A stretch of 43,924 nt of DNA from an uncultured beta proteobacterium (GTDB taxonomy: Bacteria > Pseudomonadota > Gammaproteobacteria > Burkholderiales > Burkholderiaceae_C), in assembly GCA_903928635.1 (NCBI GenBank), contig CAIYRQ010000089.1, positions 1 to 43,924 of the forward strand, in the 5' to 3' direction. A model generated the notes under the pieces. That model saw only the letters and a list, made by a program, of their open reading frames with translations. It ran no database searches and had not been told where the DNA came from. The position numbers and the translations under genes are program-made. This document shows positions 1-9,377 of this stretch, piece by piece. The number at the start of each line of letters is the position of its first letter. Within the stretch, counting starts at the first letter, position 1.

Positions 1-495
1 GCCCGCTGCGCTGGTGATGCTGCTCAGGCTGGTGACGTTGACGTTGGTGTTGACCAGGTACGCCGTTCCTGCTTCGGTGCTTTGCACCAAGGCGCTGGCC
101 GTGTTCATGAGCGTGGTGCTTGTCACGCTGGCGGTGGGGGCGGTGTTGTCAACCGTGTAACCCGAATAGGTGAGCGCACCTGGCGTGGGTGCCGCGACGG
201 TGCCAAGGCTGGCATCACTGGTCAAGGTGCCGCCGTTGTTGACCGTCAGGTTGGTCAAACTTATCGCTGTGCCATCGCCGCCAGGCACAGTGGCTGTGAA
301 GGTGATGGTGCTGCTGCCGGTCACTTGCGCAGCGGTCGCTACCACGTCTTGGCCGTTGATCTGGAAGTGTGCGGTGAGGGCCTCACTGCTGCTGACAGCC
401 TCGCTCAAGGTCACGGCAATGCGCAAGGTCTCGCCTGCTATGCCCAAGCTCGTTCCGTTGGCGCCTGTGGCGTCAATCACCGTGAAACTTTGAAC
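1..495 (-). repeat. Adhesin repeat module copy (VQSFTVIDATGANGTSLGIAGETLRIAVTLSEAVSSSEALTAHFQINGQDVVATAAQV...)
   Basis: Translated similarity to the module at about 1240-1734; the copy is offset by 1239 bp (413 codons). Confidence 0.8.
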
Positions 496-3081
496 CGTGG
501 GGTGGGGCGACACAAGCACGAAAGTTTGCGAAGCAGCAAGCCCAGAGCCATCCGTAGCGGTAATGGTGTAACTGCCCGGTGCGGCAGCCACGGTGGGCGT
601 TCCACTGATGACGCCAGTGCTCGGATTGAGCAGCAATCCGCTCGGCAGACTGCCGCTGCTGAGGCTGTACGTTAATGCGTGGTAGCCCGATGCAACCGAA
701 GCCAGGGTGTCCGGGTCGGTGAAGTAGGAACTGGTATCCAGCAAATACGGCGTTCCGACGGCCATATTTTGCGCGGCGATCAAACCGACCGCAGCAGGCG
801 CCTCGTTCTGATCGGTCAGATTGATGCTGAGGGTTCGTGCACTGGAATTGCCCGCCGCGTCGGTGGCCGTAACGGTCACGTTGTAGTTTTGCTTGGCCTC
901 AAAATTGGTCGCACCGTTAAAGCTAAGTGCGCCATTGGCAAGGGTGAAACTTGCTGCATCTATTCCAGCGAGATTGGACCAGACTACGGGCCCGTGGGTG
1001 TCGAATCCAGACAACGATATGGAATGCGGCGAGGTATCGGTTGCAGTATTTTCTGCGGTGCTGTAGCTGGTCGTGAGGGACGGCGCAGTGCTGTCTATGA
1101 CCACTGTGTTACTTGAGGCGGCAGACAGATTGCCCGCGGCGTCGGCCGTGTACAAGCGGTAGCTCCCGTCGCTCAGGCCAGTGGCCAAAAGGTTCGTGTT
1201 GGCATTGACTGAACTGACAGCAACGCTGTTCCACAGCCGGTCTGCAGAACCAGTAATGTCTGCCAGGGAATGCACCGTCACAGCGGTGTTAACCAAATAG
1301 GCCATGCCTAATTCGCTACTTTGAACAACCGCGCCATGGGCATTGTTCAGAATATCCGCGGTGAGAGCCGCACTGGGCGGCGTGTTGTCCACCGTATAGC
1401 CACCGTAGCTGAAAGCGCCCGCATCGGGCGTTGCCATGGGGGCATGACTCGCATCGCTGCGGATGGTGCCGGCGTTATTCACCAGCATACTGGTCAAGCT
1501 CACCAGGTTGCCATCGGCACTCGGTACGGTGGCATTGAAGGTGATGGTGTTGGCGTGGCTCACCTGGGCCGCCGTCGCCGTCACGTCTTGGCCGTTTACC
1601 AAGAAGTGCGCCGTCAGACCGTTGCTGCTGGACACCGCCTCACTCAGCGTGACAGTGATACTGAGCGCCTCGCCTGCTGTGCCCAATGTCGCTCCGTTGG
1701 TGGTATTCGTGTCCACCACCGCGATGCTTTGCACCATGGGCGCGACAACACCAGGAATGACGGTGAACGGCAAGCCTGCCGCAGTAGCACCATCAACCAA
1801 CACCGACTGAATGCTGGGGTCAAGCGTCCCGGCGCCGCCAATAGCCGAAGCCACGGCGGCCGGCGTGCCATGGTTGGAGTCAACACCAGCTAAAACCGCG
1901 AGTAATTTGCCATAAGCGTTGGCCTGAGCATTCGAATGCCCCGCGGCATCGACGGTCGCAATAACCTCGCCGGTCAGCAAGACGTCGCCGCTGCTGCCCA
2001 ATCCAAGTGCAACTGACACCGCTGTATTGGACACATCAATGGTGGTGGCCAACGATTGCAGCTCCGAATGCGTTGGTGCACCCTGCAGGGACATGTTGAC
2101 ACCGGTCGTGATCGACTGTCCATCCGGCGCGATTTGGAATCCGGCACGCAGTGATGCCAAGGTGGTCAGTGGATTGATGTTGACCAACTGATCCGCCAAA
2201 CCGCCAATCACGTTGTAGGCGACCATGAGCGGGACTGCCAAATCTTGCGGCGCTTTGGTGACCTCGCTCACGTAGTCAGCGCCGCTGCCTGTATTGACGA
2301 CCAAAATACCGACAGGGCCGCTGTAGCTGCCGATGCCAAGCCGGTAGTTTCCCGTGGCATCCACACCCGCACTGCTTAACAAATGGCCCGCTGCATCAAA
2401 GACTTTGACCAGGAGCTGGTTGCCGGCAATGACAGGACCGGCAACGATGACGCCGTGCAACACAGTTCCTGAAAGCGTCGGAACAATCGGTGGGGTGACA
2501 GACACAGTGTCGGCGCCACTCGGCTTTGAAAACGCCGCGCCCGCCCCTAACAAAGCCCCACCCACAGCCACCAGCAAGTCACCGGAAAATGCATGTGGGT
2601 CTTTGGTAACTTCGGTGTATTGCACCGCAGTGCTTGCTAATGGCGAAGCATGACTCTCTGCTTGCCCCGTCACGCCCAACTCCTGACCATGGTCAGGCAA
2701 TGCATTGACTGCACTGCCATCCGTCGGCGCAAAAGGCGCCGACGACGATGACGATGACAGCAAGTCGGCGCCAGGAGCTGCATCCACAGGGTCTGCCGCG
2801 ACGTAAATACTGCCCGCACTTTGAGGATTAAAAAATTCAGAAATTTCCAACGACGGAACAACCCGATCGTCGACGTGCATTTCCAGCGTACCGCCCTTTC
2901 GCAACAGCTGGATTACTTTCCCGCGGATCGTTTTTTGGCCGGTATACAGCACCCCATCGATCACAAGCTGGTACCTGGCACCCTCAGAAGAGCGCAGCTG
3001 CAAGGGCGGCACCTGGTCGGTATTTACCAGTACTGGTTGAACAGTCTCTGGGGGACGGGAAGGAATTTTGGAGTTAGACAT
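1..3081 (-). CDS. Giant repetitive adhesin / T1SS-type surface protein with Ig-like and cadherin-like domains (N-terminal ~1027 codons; truncated by the window edge)
   Basis: Reading the minus strand from ATG at 3081 (MSNSKIPSRPPETVQPVLVNTDQ...) gives an uninterrupted frame to position 1. It contains Ser-rich linkers, cadherin/putative-Ig signatures (YSLSSGSLPSGLLLNPSTGVISGTPTVAAAPGSYTITATD) and a repeated Ig-like module. No N-terminal Sec signal peptide is apparent. The ORF track omits it because no stop codon lies in the window. Confidence 0.88.
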   Translation of the reverse strand, partial: MSNSKIPSRPPETVQPVLVNTDQVPPLQLRSSEGARYQLVIDGVLYTGQKTIRGKVIQLLRKGGTLEMHVDDRVVPSLEISEFFNPQSAGSIYVAADPVDAAPGADLLSSSSSSAPFAPTDGSAVNALPDHGQELGVTGQAESHASPLASTAVQYTEVTKDPHAFSGDLLVAVGGALLGAGAAFSKPSGADTVSVTPPIVPTLSGTVLHGVIVAGPVIAGNQLLVKVFDAAGHLLSSAGVDATGNYRLGIGSYSGPVGILVVNTGSGADYVSEVTKAPQDLAVPLMVAYNVIGGLADQLVNINPLTTLASLRAGFQIAPDGQSITTGVNMSLQGAPTHSELQSLATTIDVSNTAVSVALGLGSSGDVLLTGEVIATVDAAGHSNAQANAYGKLLAVLAGVDSNHGTPAAVASAIGGAGTLDPSIQSVLVDGATAAGLPFTVIPGVVAPMVQSIAVVDTNTTNGATLGTAGEALSITVTLSEAVSSSNGLTAHFLVNGQDVTATAAQVSHANTITFNATVPSADGNLVSLTSMLVNNAGTIRSDASHAPMATPDAGAFSYGGYTVDNTPPSAALTADILNNAHGAVVQSSELGMAYLVNTAVTVHSLADITGSADRLWNSVAVSSVNANTNLLATGLSDGSYRLYTADAAGNLSAASSNTVVIDSTAPSLTTSYSTAENTATDTSPHSISLSGFDTHGPVVWSNLAGIDAASFTLANGALSFNGATNFEAKQNYNVTVTATDAAGNSSARTLSINLTDQNEAPAAVGLIAAQNMAVGTPYLLDTSSYFTDPDTLASVASGYHALTYSLSSGSLPSGLLLNPSTGVISGTPTVAAAPGSYTITATDGSGLAASQTFVLVSPHPTVQSFTVIDATGANGTSLGIAGETLRIAVTLSEAVSSSEALTAHFQINGQDVVATAAQVTGSSTITFTATVPGGDGTAISLTNLTVNNGGTLTSDASLGTVAAPTPGALTYSGYTVDNTAPTASVTSTTLMNTASALVQSTEAGTAYLVNTNVNVTSLSSITSAAG
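1240..1734 (-). repeat. Adhesin repeat module copy (VQSIAVVDTNTTNGATLGTAGEALSITVTLSEAVSSSNGLTAHFLVNGQDVTATAAQV...)
   Basis: Translated similarity to the module at 1-495. Confidence 0.8.
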
Positions 3082-3226
3082 GCGTAGGCTCATCTATCAA
3101 AATTTTAGGGCGGTTGCATCGACACAATTTGGCTCAACCAGAAAAAGGTGGGGGTCACCATTGGAATGAAGCGTTGGGGAAAAAATTAAGGTACCGAACG
3201 GAGCAGCAAAGATCTTTCCAAATCAT

Positions 3227-3250
3227 TCAACAATGTGCGCACATTGTTGA
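3227..3250. promoter_or_regulatory. 24-bp perfect palindrome TCAACAATGTGCGCACATTGTTGA, candidate operator
   Basis: Perfect dyad read directly; it overlaps the -10 edge and predicted start site of the adhesin promoter. Confidence 0.6.
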
Positions 3251-3278
3251 TTATCGCCATAAATTTATCAATTGACAA
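3250..3278 (-). promoter_or_regulatory. Predicted sigma70 promoter of the adhesin gene: TTGTCA-N17-GATAAT
   Basis: -35 at 3273-3278 (minus TTGTCA), 17-bp spacer, -10 at 3250-3255 (minus GATAAT); each hexamer matches consensus at 5 of 6 positions. Confidence 0.55.
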
Positions 3279-3390
3279 TGTCTTTTTCGCCCAAATCACA
3301 AAATTTGAGATTTTTACTTTTAACCAAGTTTTTTTCAGTTTGCTGTGGCCATAGCGACCGTGGGAACGACGCAGCCAAGCTGCCGTGAAG

Positions 3391-4128
3391 TCAATCGCGC
3401 AGTGCGATAACTGTTTCGCGCAGACTTACCGCCCAGGAACGTCGATCGCGACCGGTGCAATGTTGTGCCGCACCAAATTGCACAACAGCGACCAGATCCT
3501 TCGCGCACAAGGTGCGCCAGACCGAACCGACAAGCGTGTCGTCGCCGATAAAGCAAGGCGCATAGCTCGGCAGTGCGGTTCGAGCATTCAAAAATTTCAA
3601 TCCAATAGGTACTACCGGCACGTCTGTGGCAATCGCAGCTTGAAGCAAATTCGCATGAAAGGGCAAGACCGCACTGCCGTCCCCCGTTGTCCCTTCGGGA
3701 AACACCGCAAGAACATCACCTGCGCGCAGGCAATCTGCCATGTGGTGCACCACTCGCAGCGCATCGCGGCGCGATTCGCGGGTGATGTAAAGCGTCCCAG
3801 CGGCCGTGGCCAAGGTACCCACGAGGGGCCAATGCGCAATGTCTGCTTTGGAAATAAAACGGCAGTGCCTTGCCGCATGCAAAACCAATATATCCAGCCA
3901 GGAGATATGGTTGGACACCAGCAGCACAGGGCCGACCATCGGAACGCTGCCGCGCACTTGCAATTCAACACCAATGCATTCCAGCATGCGGCACGCCCAA
4001 GCTTGAACGGCGGCTTCGCGATCGGCGTGCTCCATCACTGGAAAGCGAGCTCGAATGATCCACAGGCCCCGGGCTAAATGCGCCAGCATGCGCAGCAGGC
4101 GAACCGGCACCCGAACCAGTGCCCGCAT
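3391..4128 (-). CDS. 1-acyl-sn-glycerol-3-phosphate acyltransferase (PlsC family)
   Basis: NHISWLD (NHX4D) and FPEGTT motifs; 245 aa. Confidence 0.9.
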   Translation of the reverse strand: MRALVRVPVRLLRMLAHLARGLWIIRARFPVMEHADREAAVQAWACRMLECIGVELQVRGSVPMVGPVLLVSNHISWLDILVLHAARHCRFISKADIAHWPLVGTLATAAGTLYITRESRRDALRVVHHMADCLRAGDVLAVFPEGTTGDGSAVLPFHANLLQAAIATDVPVVPIGLKFLNARTALPSYAPCFIGDDTLVGSVWRTLCAKDLVAVVQFGAAQHCTGRDRRSWAVSLRETVIALRD

Positions 4129-4130
4129 GC

Positions 4131-5429
4131 TTAATCCGCGATCTGGAATGCCAAGCGGCCGCCCACCAAGGTGGCACGCACACGGCCGGGCAGCTCATAA
4201 CCAGCAAACGGGGTGTGCTTGCTTTGGCTACGCAGTGCAGCGCTTTGCACTTGCCAGGTGGCATGAGGATCCACAATGCAAATATCGGCCACACCGCCAA
4301 GCTGCAAACGACCCAAGCTATCCGCAGCGCTGCCCGCCGAACTTCCCAGCACGGCGGCGCTGCGATGGGTCACACAAGCAATTGCACGGTCCACTGGGGC
4401 TTTGTCGTCCTGCGCCCATTTGAGCGCCAAGCTCAGCAGCAACTCCAGCCCAGTCGCCCCCGGCTCGCTCTCGGCAAACGGCAGGTCTTTTTCATCGGCA
4501 CCCACGGGGGTGTGGTCGGAGACGAGCGCGTCGACCGTACCGTCAGCCAATGCAGCGCGCAAAGCCGCGCGGTCGGCTTGCTGGCGCAGAGGCGGAGTGA
4601 GGCGGGTGCGGCTGTCGAAATAGCCAATATCGAGGTCGGTGAGGTGCAAGGAATTGATACTCACGTCGCAAGTGATTGGTAAACCTTGCGCTTTGGCCTG
4701 GCGCACCAGTTCCACACCAGCGGCGCTGCTGATGCGGCACAGGTGCACGCGCGCACCGGTGGAACGCACCAACTCAAAAATCGTGTGCAGGGCAATGGTC
4801 TCAGCAATCACCGGCACGCCGCTCAAGCCCATGCGCGTGGCCAAGGGACCGCTCGCAGCCACGCCTTTGCCCAGATAGAGTTCCTGCGGACGCAGCCACA
4901 CAGTGTAGCCAAAGGAGCGTGCATATTGAAACGCCCGCTGCATCACCTGCGTATTGGCCAATGGCACTTCGGCCTGGCCAAAGCCCACGCAACCGGCTTC
5001 GGTCAGCTGCAGCATTTCGGTGAGCACTTCGCCCTGCAAGCCCCGGGTGAGCGCACCCAGCGGCAGTACACGGGCCTGGTGCAAATTCTCCGCGCGAAAT
5101 CGCAGCATTTCGACCAGGCCGGGTTCGTCCAGCACGGGGTCGGTGTCGGGTGGGCACACCAGGCTGGTAACTCCACCCGCCACGGCAGCGGCCAATTCCG
5201 ATGCCAGCATGCCCTCGTGCTCATGGCCCGGCTCGCGCAGGCGCGCCGCCAGGTCTACCAGGCCCGGGATGACCAAGCAACCGGTCGCGTCGATGGTCTG
5301 TGCAGGCGCAAAGTCCGCGGGCGCTGCGCCCAAGGCAACAACACGTCCCGCCGCGATAGCCACGTCAGCCACCGCATCGAAGCCGCTGGCGGGGTCGATG
5401 ACACGACCGTTTTGAATAAGGTATTTCAT
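4131..5429 (-). CDS. pyrC': Dihydroorotase-like protein, predicted non-catalytic (pyrC'/pyrX type)
   Basis: Amidohydrolase fold with LREPG, SDHTPVGADEKD and GATGLEL motifs; the HxH zinc motif is replaced (DLAARLREPG); directly downstream of pyrB. Confidence 0.88.
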   Translation of the reverse strand: MKYLIQNGRVIDPASGFDAVADVAIAAGRVVALGAAPADFAPAQTIDATGCLVIPGLVDLAARLREPGHEHEGMLASELAAAVAGGVTSLVCPPDTDPVLDEPGLVEMLRFRAENLHQARVLPLGALTRGLQGEVLTEMLQLTEAGCVGFGQAEVPLANTQVMQRAFQYARSFGYTVWLRPQELYLGKGVAASGPLATRMGLSGVPVIAETIALHTIFELVRSTGARVHLCRISSAAGVELVRQAKAQGLPITCDVSINSLHLTDLDIGYFDSRTRLTPPLRQQADRAALRAALADGTVDALVSDHTPVGADEKDLPFAESEPGATGLELLLSLALKWAQDDKAPVDRAIACVTHRSAAVLGSSAGSAADSLGRLQLGGVADICIVDPHATWQVQSAALRSQSKHTPFAGYELPGRVRATLVGGRLAFQIAD

Positions 5430-5441
5430 GGCCTGCTTCCT

Positions 5442-6404
5442 TTACGCTTCATTGCCCGCCACGATGCCCATCACCGCCATGCGCACCGCGATGCCAAAGG
5501 TCACCTGCGGCAAGATTACGCTTTGCTGTCCGTCCACCACCGCAGAGTCAATTTCCACGCCGCGGTTGATGGGCCCCGGGTGCATCACGATGGCATCGCT
5601 CTTGGCAAGCTGCAGTTTTTCAGGGGTCAGGCCAAAGCTCTTGAAATACTCCTGGCTCGACGGCAGCAAGGCGCCATTCATGCGCTCGTTTTGCAGGCGC
5701 AGCATGATCACCACATCGCAGTCCTTGATACCTTCTTCGAGCGTGTTGCACACCCGCACGCCCATGGCCGCCATGTCGCCGGGCACCAGGGTGCGCGGCC
5801 CCACCACCCGCACTTCGGCGCAGCCCAAAGTGGTCAGGGCATGGATGTCCGAGCGCGCCACCCGTGAGTGCAACACATCGCCCACGATGGCCACCGTGAG
5901 GTTGGCAAAGTCTTTTTTGTAGTGGCGGATGGTGTACATGTCCAGCAGGCCCTGGGTCGGATGGGCATGGCGGCCGTCCCCGGCGTTGACCACATGCACA
6001 TGCGGCGCCACATGCTGGGCAATCAAGTAAGGCGCGCCTGACTCGCTATGGCGCACCACAAAAATATCGGCCGCCATGGCACTCAGGTTGGCAATGGTGT
6101 CGAGCAGCGACTCGCCCTTTGACGCGCTGGAGCGGGCAATGTCCAGGTTGATCACATCGGCCGACAGACGCGTGGCCGCAATGTCAAAGGTAGTGCGGGT
6201 ACGGGTGCTGTTTTCAAAAAACAGGTTGAACACGCTTTTGCCGCGCAGCAGCGGCACCTTTTTTACTTCGCGGTCGCTCACCGACACAAATTGCGAAGCC
6301 GTATCCAGAATGTGGGTGAGCATGTCTTTGGACAGGCCCTCGGTACTCAAGAGGTGGATGAGTTCGCCGTGCTTGTTGAGCTGGGGGTTGCGTCGGCCGA
6401 GCAT
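5442..6404 (-). CDS. pyrB: Aspartate carbamoyltransferase catalytic subunit
   Basis: [30 protein letters not shown] and [12 protein letters not shown] motifs. Confidence 0.97.
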   Translation of the reverse strand: MLGRRNPQLNKHGELIHLLSTEGLSKDMLTHILDTASQFVSVSDREVKKVPLLRGKSVFNLFFENSTRTRTTFDIAATRLSADVINLDIARSSASKGESLLDTIANLSAMAADIFVVRHSESGAPYLIAQHVAPHVHVVNAGDGRHAHPTQGLLDMYTIRHYKKDFANLTVAIVGDVLHSRVARSDIHALTTLGCAEVRVVGPRTLVPGDMAAMGVRVCNTLEEGIKDCDVVIMLRLQNERMNGALLPSSQEYFKSFGLTPEKLQLAKSDAIVMHPGPINRGVEIDSAVVDGQQSVILPQVTFGIAVRMAVMGIVAGNEA

Positions 6405-6406
6405 GT

Positions 6407-6901
6407 TCAGGCACCTTTCACGTCAAAACTAAAGCCACCGTTGGCCTCACGCGCCAAGGCCAGCGATTGGGTGGGCTCCAGGCTCACCCTTGCGGCAGCA
6501 AAGTCGGCTTGGATAGGCAACTCCCGCCCACCCCGGTCCACCAGCACGGCGAGCTTCACGCTGGCCGGGCGGCCGTAGTCAAACAACTCGTTCATGACCG
6601 CGCGGATGGTGCGTCCCGTGAACAGCACGTCATCCAAGACCACGATGTGCGCGCCCTGCACCGCAAAGGGCAGCTTGGTTTGCCCGCCTGCCGCCAGGCC
6701 GCGCTTGGCAAAGTCGTCGCGGTGCATGCTGGACGAAATCGTGCCGTAGCTGCCGCCCAAGCCCATGTCTTTGTGCAGCCGCTCTACCAGCCAGGCACCG
6801 CCGGACGTGATGCCCACCAGGTGCGAATCCGGCCCGCACAAACCCCGCACGCCGCGCAGGAGTTCGAGGTACAGACTTTCGGCGTCTAAGACCAGGTTCA
6901 T
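6407..6901 (-). CDS. pyrR: Bifunctional pyr operon regulator / uracil phosphoribosyltransferase PyrR
   Basis: PRTase motif [20 protein letters not shown]; next to pyrB. Confidence 0.93.
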   Translation of the reverse strand: MNLVLDAESLYLELLRGVRGLCGPDSHLVGITSGGAWLVERLHKDMGLGGSYGTISSSMHRDDFAKRGLAAGGQTKLPFAVQGAHIVVLDDVLFTGRTIRAVMNELFDYGRPASVKLAVLVDRGGRELPIQADFAAARVSLEPTQSLALAREANGGFSFDVKGA

Positions 6902-7296
6902 GGTGGCAGGTTCCTCAAAAATTGTTCCAGGATGATGCAGGCCGACGCCGCATCGGCATCTTTGGCACCCATTGATAGCGCCTCGGTGGTGCTGTAGCGC
7001 TCATCCACTTCAAACACGGGCAGGCCAAAGCGGCCCCGCAACTGACGGCCAAACTTCTGCGCGCGCAGCGTGTTTTCGTGGGGTGTACCGTCCGGATGGT
7101 AGGGCACACCAATCACCAGCGCGTCAGGCTGCCAGTCTTTGAGGCGCTGCGCGATCTGCGCAAAACGCGCGTCGCCAATCGCCGTGATGGTGGTTTGGGG
7201 CTGCGCCGTGCCCAACATCCGGTTGCCAACCGCGACACCGGTGCGCTTGGTGCCAAAGTCAAAGGCCATGAAGGTGGAGGCGTTTGCCGCGCTCAT
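6898..7296 (-). CDS. ruvX: Putative Holliday junction resolvase / pre-16S rRNA nuclease YqgF
   Basis: MAFDFGTKRTGVAVGN and VGVPYHPDGTPHE; 4-bp overlap with pyrR. Confidence 0.93.
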   Translation of the reverse strand: MSAANASTFMAFDFGTKRTGVAVGNRMLGTAQPQTTITAIGDARFAQIAQRLKDWQPDALVIGVPYHPDGTPHENTLRAQKFGRQLRGRFGLPVFEVDERYSTTEALSMGAKDADAASACIILEQFLRNLPP

Positions 7297-7892
7297 GCAC
7301 TGCCCGCGTGGGGAGAAATCATCCAGGCCTGCAGGCCCAAAAGCGCCAGCGCCTGGTCGTAGCGCTGAGCCACGGGCGTATCGAAAATGATGCTGCTTTG
7401 GGCGTCCACCGTCAGCCAGCTGTTGTCTTTGAGTTCGTTCTCCAACTGGCCTTCGCCCCAGGCGGAATATCCCAGCGACACCAGCACTTTGCGTGGCCCG
7501 GCGCCCGCGGCAATCGCTTCCAGCACATCGCGCGAGGTGGTCATCTCCAAGCCGCCGGGGATGACCATGGTGGAGGCGTACAACGATTCTTTGGGGCCCT
7601 CGGTGTCGGCAAACACCGGCTCGTGGAGCACAAAGCCACGTTCTTCATGTACCGGACCGCCTTGGAACACGGCTTGTTTGGCAAGGTCCGGACGCTGCAA
7701 ACGCAAGTCGACTTTGCCGAACAGTGCATCCATTTTGAGCTCAGCCGGCTTGTTGATGATCAGCCCCAAGGCACCTCGCGGACTGTGCTCGCACACATAG
7801 ACCACACTCTTGGTGAACATGGCGTCCTCCAAACCTGGCATTGCAATCAAAAAATGGTGCGTCAGGTTGGTGGGTGCAGAATCGCCAGTCAT
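7293..7892 (-). CDS. YqgE/AlgH family protein
   Basis: LTHHFLIAMPGLEDAMFTKSVVYVCEHSPRGALGLIINKP signature. Confidence 0.94.
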   Translation of the reverse strand: MTGDSAPTNLTHHFLIAMPGLEDAMFTKSVVYVCEHSPRGALGLIINKPAELKMDALFGKVDLRLQRPDLAKQAVFQGGPVHEERGFVLHEPVFADTEGPKESLYASTMVIPGGLEMTTSRDVLEAIAAGAGPRKVLVSLGYSAWGEGQLENELKDNSWLTVDAQSSIIFDTPVAQRYDQALALLGLQAWMISPHAGSA

Positions 7893-7913
7893 CTTTTGAT
7901 TTTAACGGCAGGC

Positions 7914-9377
7914 ATGCAACCCATTTACCCCACTGGACTGGTCTGGTTCCGGCGCGACTTGCGCACCACCGACCACCCCGCGCTCGCGCTCGCCTTGCAA
8001 AGCTGCGCCCAAGTGCATTGCGTGTTTGTGTTTGACCGCAGCATCCTGGACGCTCTGCCCCGCCAGGACCGGCGGGTGGAGTTCATCCAGGCCAGCGTGG
8101 CCGAGTTGGATGCGGATCTGCGCAAACTTTCGGGAAAGCAGGACGGTGGCCTGATCGTGACCCACGCGGTCGCCGCGGACGAGATCCCCCGCCTGGCCGC
8201 AGCCTTGCAGGCTGATGCGGTATTTGCTGCCCACGACTACGAGCCCCAGGCTCTGGAGCGAGACGCCACCGTTCAAGCCGCTCTGGCCGCCCAAGGCCGG
8301 GCGTGGGTGGGAGTCAAAGACCACGTGATTTTTGAACGTCGCGAGGTGCTCACCCAAACCGGCAAGCCCTACGGCGTGTTCACCCCCTATTTGCGCGCCT
8401 GGCTGGCCCGCATGGGAAGCGAGGGCCCGGCGCGGCACGACAGCCATGCCCACAGCGAGCGCCTGGCAGCGCGCCCCCACCCTTGGAATATTCCAGTTCC
8501 CGCACTGGCTGAACTGGGCTTTGAGTCGACCAATATGCGCGCTCTGGGCATTCAGCCGGGCGCCTCGGGCGCCCAGGCCATGCTGCAAGACTTTCTGCCG
8601 CGCATGGACGCGTACGACGAAACGCGCAACTTCCCGTCCGTCAAAGGTCCCAGCTATCTGGGCGTGCATTTGCGTTTTGGCACGGTGTCTATCCGCCAAC
8701 TGGTGCAACTCGCCCTGCCCCGCCAGCTGGACGGCAGCCAAGGCGCCAGCGTGTGGCTGGCCGAGCTGGGTTGGCGGGACTTTTACTTTCAAATTCTGGC
8801 CAACTTTCCGCAGGTGGCCACCGGCGCTTTCAAGCCCGAATACAACGCGATTGAATGGGAACAAGGCCCTGTTGCTCAGGAGCGGTACGCAGCCTGGTGC
8901 GAGGGGCGCACCGGCTATCCGCTGGTGGATGCGGCCATGGCCCAGCTCAACCAAAGCGGCTACATGCACAACCGCCTGCGCATGGTGGCGGGCAGCTTTC
9001 TGGTCAAACACCTGGGACTGGATTGGCGCTGGGGCGAGGCCTATTTCGCGCGGCACCTGAACGACTTTGATCTCTCGGCCAACAACGGTGGCTGGCAGTG
9101 GGTGGCATCCAGTGGATGCGACGCGCAACCGTACTTTCGCATCTTCAACCCCGTCACCCAAAGCGAGCGCTTTGATGCGTCCGGAAAATTCATCAAGCGC
9201 TACCTGCCTGCACTGGCGGGTTTAGACGCCAAGAGCATCCACGCGCCTTGGCTTGCCAAGCCCTTGGCCTTGCAGGCGGCAGGTGTGGTGTTGGGACGGG
9301 ACTGCCCCGAGCCGGTGGTGGACCACGCCAGTGCGCGCGCGCGCACTTTGCTGCGCTACGGCGTGGTGAAAAACTAG
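7914..9377 (+). CDS. phrB: Deoxyribodipyrimidine photolyase (CPD photolyase/cryptochrome family)
   Basis: LVWFRRDLRTTDHPAL N-terminus; FAD-binding C-terminal motifs (WRDFYFQIL, GYMHNRLRMVAGSFLVKHLGLDWRWGEAYFARHLNDFDLSANNGGWQWVASSG). ATG at 7914 is preferred over the 7284 start in the ORF track. Confidence 0.95.
   Translation: MQPIYPTGLVWFRRDLRTTDHPALALALQSCAQVHCVFVFDRSILDALPRQDRRVEFIQASVAELDADLRKLSGKQDGGLIVTHAVAADEIPRLAAALQADAVFAAHDYEPQALERDATVQAALAAQGRAWVGVKDHVIFERREVLTQTGKPYGVFTPYLRAWLARMGSEGPARHDSHAHSERLAARPHPWNIPVPALAELGFESTNMRALGIQPGASGAQAMLQDFLPRMDAYDETRNFPSVKGPSYLGVHLRFGTVSIRQLVQLALPRQLDGSQGASVWLAELGWRDFYFQILANFPQVATGAFKPEYNAIEWEQGPVAQERYAAWCEGRTGYPLVDAAMAQLNQSGYMHNRLRMVAGSFLVKHLGLDWRWGEAYFARHLNDFDLSANNGGWQWVASSGCDAQPYFRIFNPVTQSERFDASGKFIKRYLPALAGLDAKSIHAPWLAKPLALQAAGVVLGRDCPEPVVDHASARARTLLRYGVVKN

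Noticed and set aside
1770-1800. TAAG tetrapeptide in the adhesin (DGATAAGLPF) as a possible LapG protease site
   Set aside because: It lies at about residue 430, far from the N-terminal linker where LapG cuts LapA, and tetrapeptide matches are common by chance.
82-3087. Plus-strand ORFs (197, 145, 190, 99 and 88 aa) over the first 3 kb
   Set aside because: They are antisense shadows of the continuous minus-strand adhesin frame and show no recognisable domain content.
4686-5867. 393-aa plus-strand ORF
   Set aside because: Antisense to pyrC' and pyrB; low-complexity His/Gln/Arg/Ala composition typical of GC-rich shadow ORFs.
7284-7913. N-terminal extension of the photolyase ORF
   Set aside because: It overlaps algH antisense; the conserved photolyase N-terminus begins at ATG 7914.
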